Source: HXMU1420-13 sp965229525
GTDB lineage: Bacteria; Bacteroidota; Rhodothermia; Balneolales; Balneolaceae
Direction of reading: 5' to 3'
Assembly (NCBI GenBank): GCA_965229525.1
Contig: OZ245886.1
Location: 1,922,001 to 1,986,000, forward strand
DNA: 64,000 bases
The position numbers and the translations under genes were made by a program. Shown here one piece after another: positions 61,403 to 64,000 of this stretch (positions are counted from its first letter, which is position 1; each line of letters opens with the position of its first letter). The notes beneath the pieces were generated by a model. It was given only the letters and a program-made list of their open reading frames with translations. It ran no database searches and was not told where the DNA came from.

Positions 61403-62149
61403 TTAGAGTGATTTCGCACATCTAAATCCGATATCCGTGGCTTTTACATCATGTAAAGTTCCTACTCGCCAATAGGTTCTGGTAGCCATTTCTTCTTCTC
61501 CAAAACTCCCGCCACGTATAATGCGAATTCCATCACCTTCATGATCATGCTTCATATCCGGCTCGCTATAAAATTGATAGAATTCACCAATCCACTCAAA
61601 AACATTTCCGCTCATATCGTACAGACCAAGATCATTTGGGCGTTTAGTGCCTACAATAAAACTGAAGTTAATTCCCGAACTTCTGATGATTGCATAATCT
61701 TTTATGAAATCTAAGTTTGTAGTTCCGGCAATAACCTGATCTTTCCCACCGGATCTTGCAGCATACTCCCATTCGGCCTCTGTTGGTAATCGATAACCAA
61801 GACTCTTGCAAAAGGCTAAAGCATCATCCCAGGTGAGATTTACGACAGCTCTATTTTCTCTTCCATAATTGTCATCATCCGGGAGTTCTCGCCTCGTTTC
61901 CAGTGCAAATTGATCATATTGTTCAAAGGTAACTTCATACTTTCCAATCAAGAATGGTGATATAATTACTTCATGCCTTGGAAGCGCATCTGAATTCGAG
62001 TTTTCGTAAAAATCTCCAATTACAAGAGTACCCCCCTTAACCTCAACCATTTCAGGGGTATATTTTTTTACTGTTTTTTGAAAATGAAAGCAGCTAGAAA
62101 ATATTATAATTATTAGGTATACGAGAATAATTGAAACACGATTTCTCAT
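61403..62149 (-). CDS. Formylglycine-generating-enzyme-fold lipoprotein
   Basis: 248 residues with a lipobox ending IIFSSC (C20). The FGE-sulfatase domain fills the rest: IGKYEVTFEQYDQFA, SLGYRLPTEAEWEYAARSGG, LGLYDMSGNVFEWIGEFY and RIIRGGSFGEEE, with the closing DIGFRCAKSL. The copper-binding cysteines of true FGE are not evident, so this is probably a non-enzymatic or GldJ/GldK-like structural member rather than a sulfatase activator. No sulfatase gene is nearby. Confidence 0.9.
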   Translation of the reverse strand: MRNRVSIILVYLIIIIFSSCFHFQKTVKKYTPEMVEVKGGTLVIGDFYENSNSDALPRHEVIISPFLIGKYEVTFEQYDQFALETRRELPDDDNYGRENRAVVNLTWDDALAFCKSLGYRLPTEAEWEYAARSGGKDQVIAGTTNLDFIKDYAIIRSSGINFSFIVGTKRPNDLGLYDMSGNVFEWIGEFYQFYSEPDMKHDHEGDGIRIIRGGSFGEEEMATRTYWRVGTLHDVKATDIGFRCAKSL

Positions 62150-62250
62150 TAAATGAGATAAAGATTTAGAAATTTAGAATTTCATGGAATGATAAGTACA
62201 TTCCTAAAGTTTTTATGAGATAAAGATGGATTACTAACAAATTTGTATCA

Positions 62251-63132
62251 ATGAGTAACGAAGAAAAACAGATTGTTGAGCAGCTTAAAGAGTATGCGAA
62301 GGATGCTGATTCTTTTAATAAGCTAGAAGAGACTTTTCGTGGGTTATATGCCAAGTACGCTCAGGCTAGTTCACATGTAGATTTGCTAGAAAGTGCTATC
62401 AGAAATGACTATGATTCAATTCTGATCACTGAGTTAAGCCTTGAAAAACCTGGTCCAAAAATTGTATATGTGAACGATGGATTCACAAGGATGACAGGAT
62501 ACACAAAAGAAGAAGCGATTGGTAAAACACCAAGAATGTTACAAGGACCTAAAACGGATCGAGCCATTTTAGATCGCCTTAAAAGACGTTTAATTGAGGG
62601 ACAAGCATTCTTTGGGCATACCATTAATTATAGAAAAGATGGTACAGAATTCATTAACCAATGGGATATTCATCCACTAATAAATGCAGACGGAGAAGTT
62701 ACACATTGGGTTTCTTATCAACGTGATGTAACAGAAAAGAAAGAAACAGCGAAAGCAATCTTTAATACCGATTTTGATGAATTGCTAAAGCGAAGAGAAG
62801 AATTCACCCTCAAGTTTGGATTGTCAGATTCTGATAGCTCCATAGAGTGTAAATTTGTTACAGAGGCTTTTGAAGAAATTACAGGTCTTAATAAAGACAT
62901 ATTATTTGAAGCAGGGTTCGAAGCAGTGGTACATGATGACGACATTGAATTAATTACAAATTCGCTAGAAAAAGCATTTAAAGGCGAAGCATCTGCAGAA
63001 ACTTGCCGATATTTGACTACATCTGGTGATTATGTAGATATGATTCAATCATTCAAACCAATTTGGGACGACGCGCAAACTAAAGTTAAACATGTACGAT
63101 CTGTTGTTAAGCTTGAGTTAAAAGAATCGTAA
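62251..63132 (+). CDS. Tandem PAS-domain protein, LOV-like without the photoactive cysteine
   Basis: 293 residues without an output domain. An N-terminal helix (about 1-40) precedes PAS1 (about 45-165: YVNDGFTRMTGYTKEEAIGK, TPRMLQGPKTD, FINQWDIHPLI), which closely resembles LOV domains. The LOV motif GxNCRFLQ reads GKTPRMLQ here, so the flavin-adduct cysteine is absent (Pro). PAS2 (about 170-290) is more diverged. It probably senses redox, flavin or another ligand and acts through a partner protein, because no kinase, cyclase or HTH domain follows. Confidence 0.85.
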   Translation: MSNEEKQIVEQLKEYAKDADSFNKLEETFRGLYAKYAQASSHVDLLESAIRNDYDSILITELSLEKPGPKIVYVNDGFTRMTGYTKEEAIGKTPRMLQGPKTDRAILDRLKRRLIEGQAFFGHTINYRKDGTEFINQWDIHPLINADGEVTHWVSYQRDVTEKKETAKAIFNTDFDELLKRREEFTLKFGLSDSDSSIECKFVTEAFEEITGLNKDILFEAGFEAVVHDDDIELITNSLEKAFKGEASAETCRYLTTSGDYVDMIQSFKPIWDDAQTKVKHVRSVVKLELKES

Positions 63133-63158
63133 TACAAGAACTAAATTTATACTCTTGG

Positions 63159-63184
63159 AAGCTCACATAGGTGGGCTTTTTTTG
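63159..63184 (+). terminator. Intrinsic terminator after the PAS gene
   Basis: AAGCTCAC (63159-63166) pairs with GTGGGCTT (63171-63178, one G-U) around a 4-base loop, followed by a T-run. Confidence 0.8.
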
Positions 63185-63220
63185 TTTCTTGCAAACAATA
63201 ATCTGCCTATTATTTTCAGT

Positions 63221-63646
63221 ATGAATATTCAGGATATCCAAACACGAATTATCAAAGAATTCAGTCTTTTCGAAGACTGGACCGACAAGTATAAATACAT
63301 CATTAAATTAGGATCAAAATTAGATGACCTGCCTGAGGAGGACCACATCGACCAACATTTGGTAAAAGGATGCCAAAGTCAGGTTTGGCTTACTGCCAAT
63401 ATGGAAGGTGATAAACTGATATTTAAGGCGGACAGTGACGCTGCTATAACCAAAGGGTTAGTGGCACTCATGATTCGAATCTATTCGAATCAAACTCCGG
63501 ATGATATTCTGCAGAATAATCCTGATTTTTTAAAAAAAATTGGTTTGGCAGAACATCTGTCACCAACCAGGGCAAACGGTTTGGCTAGCATGGTGAAGCA
63601 AATGAAGATTTATGCCATGGCGTTCAAATCAAAATTAACAACATAG
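63221..63646 (+). CDS. sufE: SufE-family sulfur acceptor
   Basis: 141 residues from the ATG at 63221, chosen because an upstream ATG at 63155 lies in the terminator and the family normally begins near this point. The sulfur-accepting cysteine is C51 in LVKGCQSQVWL, the same number as in E. coli SufE. It takes persulfide from SufS and passes it to the SUF iron-sulfur assembly system. No other suf genes are visible within the window. Confidence 0.93.
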   Translation: MNIQDIQTRIIKEFSLFEDWTDKYKYIIKLGSKLDDLPEEDHIDQHLVKGCQSQVWLTANMEGDKLIFKADSDAAITKGLVALMIRIYSNQTPDDILQNNPDFLKKIGLAEHLSPTRANGLASMVKQMKIYAMAFKSKLTT

Positions 63647-63684
63647 TTGTCTCATTGTAGATAATTTCTTATCCATAGTTGCGC

Positions 63685-64000
63685 ATGGATCATAAATTTT
63701 CACTTACAGGAATTGGTGCCGTTCAAAAAGAGCGAAAGTTCTTTGTTGACCCATTGGAAGAAATTCAGCAACCGGGAATCAAAATAATGAACCGGGTTTC
63801 ATTCTTCCTATTACTTGTGTGCGTGTTATTTTTGATTCCCTTCTATTTCAACGACAGCGTTTCTTTAACCTGGTTTTTCCTTTCAGAAGCTTTAGCATTT
63901 GGGTTGATCCCGGTTCTTGCCCGACAAGGATATGTGAACACCGCAAAAATGCTACATATCATTTATATAGATATTGGCATTGTCATTCTTAGTTCTGTTT
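63685..64000 (+). CDS. Membrane protein, truncated by window edge
   Basis: An open frame of 105 codons from ATG 63685 that runs off the end. A soluble N-terminal segment (MDHKFSLTGIGAVQKERKFF) is followed by at least three hydrophobic segments (VSFFLLLVCVLFLIPFYF; LSEALAFGLIPVLA; the last after TAKMLHIIYIDIGIVILSS). Such a start is seen in membrane sensor kinases and cyclases, but the diagnostic part is missing. No function can be assigned. Confidence 0.65.
   Translation, partial: MDHKFSLTGIGAVQKERKFFVDPLEEIQQPGIKIMNRVSFFLLLVCVLFLIPFYFNDSVSLTWFFLSEALAFGLIPVLARQGYVNTAKMLHIIYIDIGIVILSSV

Noticed and set aside
61403..62149. True sulfatase-activating formylglycine-generating enzyme
   Set aside because: The paired active-site cysteines of FGE are not seen, it is a lipoprotein, and no sulfatase is nearby.

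Overview
The window looks like chromosomal DNA from a marine or halophilic Bacteroidota/Rhodothermota-type bacterium, most likely a Balneolaceae relative (Balneola, Gracilimonas, Rhodohalobacter group). The basis is a low-GC genome, TonB-dependent receptors with carboxypeptidase-like N-domains, DUF4249 and DUF3822 proteins, a type IX secretion tail of the YPNPFNPST type, a PorV/PorQ homologue, and a tRNA promoter that fits the Bacteroidota consensus TTTG-N19-TAnnTTTG exactly. The taxonomic call is inference.

Layout. 1-4.4 kb: zinc-less DksA/TraR protein, lspA, a chemotaxis receptor, a cold-shock protein, ribBA and yajC. 4.5-8.6 kb: an outer-membrane trio (barrel protein, TonB receptor, DUF4249 lipoprotein). 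8.6-12.7 kb: fatty-acid beta-oxidation genes fadI and fadJ, split by a 618-bp repeat-flanked element carrying a frameshifted DUF559 nuclease gene and bounded by a 17-bp direct duplication. 12.7-13.6 kb: tRNA-Val(UAC) followed by two tandem copies of a ~346-bp element, each made of a terminator, a GIY-YIG nuclease gene and a tRNA 3'-end remnant. 13.8-23.1 kb: ergothioneine genes egtBD, plsC, yraN, a GbsR-type regulator, a sugar locus (GH5-CBM6, sodium symporter, GH63-like hydrolase) and an FmdB-like protein. 23.7-32 kb: SulP transporter, GNAT, aminotransferase, coaD, rsmD and DUF3822. Between rsmD and DUF3822 sits an opposite-strand lipoprotein/outer-membrane cassette whose first gene is broken by an in-frame TGA. 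32-41.9 kb: MATE pump, SixA-like phosphatase, a lipoprotein that appears to be a catalytically dead S46 peptidase, MscS, a DUF349 coiled-coil protein, an MBL hydrolase and two arsenosugar-type glycosyltransferases. 41.9-53.5 kb: a surface/secretion cluster (two secreted proteins with C-terminal sorting-like tails, a lipoprotein, a 987-aa TonB receptor, a PorV/PorQ protein, an NHL lipoprotein). 53.5-64 kb: NPP phosphodiesterase, 7Fe ferredoxin, folP-cdaA, methylmalonyl-CoA mutase with MeaB, acyl-CoA dehydrogenase, an FGE-fold lipoprotein, a LOV-like PAS protein, SufE and the start of a membrane protein.

How it fits together. Core metabolism includes beta-oxidation (fadIJ, acyl-CoA dehydrogenase), odd-chain/propionate metabolism (mutase, MeaB), riboflavin, folate, CoA and c-di-AMP. 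Outer-membrane uptake and secretion modules alternate with these. The most novel material is at 10.7-13.6 kb: two different small nuclease-only elements lie within 3 kb, each bounded by duplicated sequence and neither with a transposase or integrase. Other notable points are the TGA-interrupted cassette at 28.4-30.8 kb, the pseudo-S46 protease, and the loss of zinc ligands in three unrelated families.
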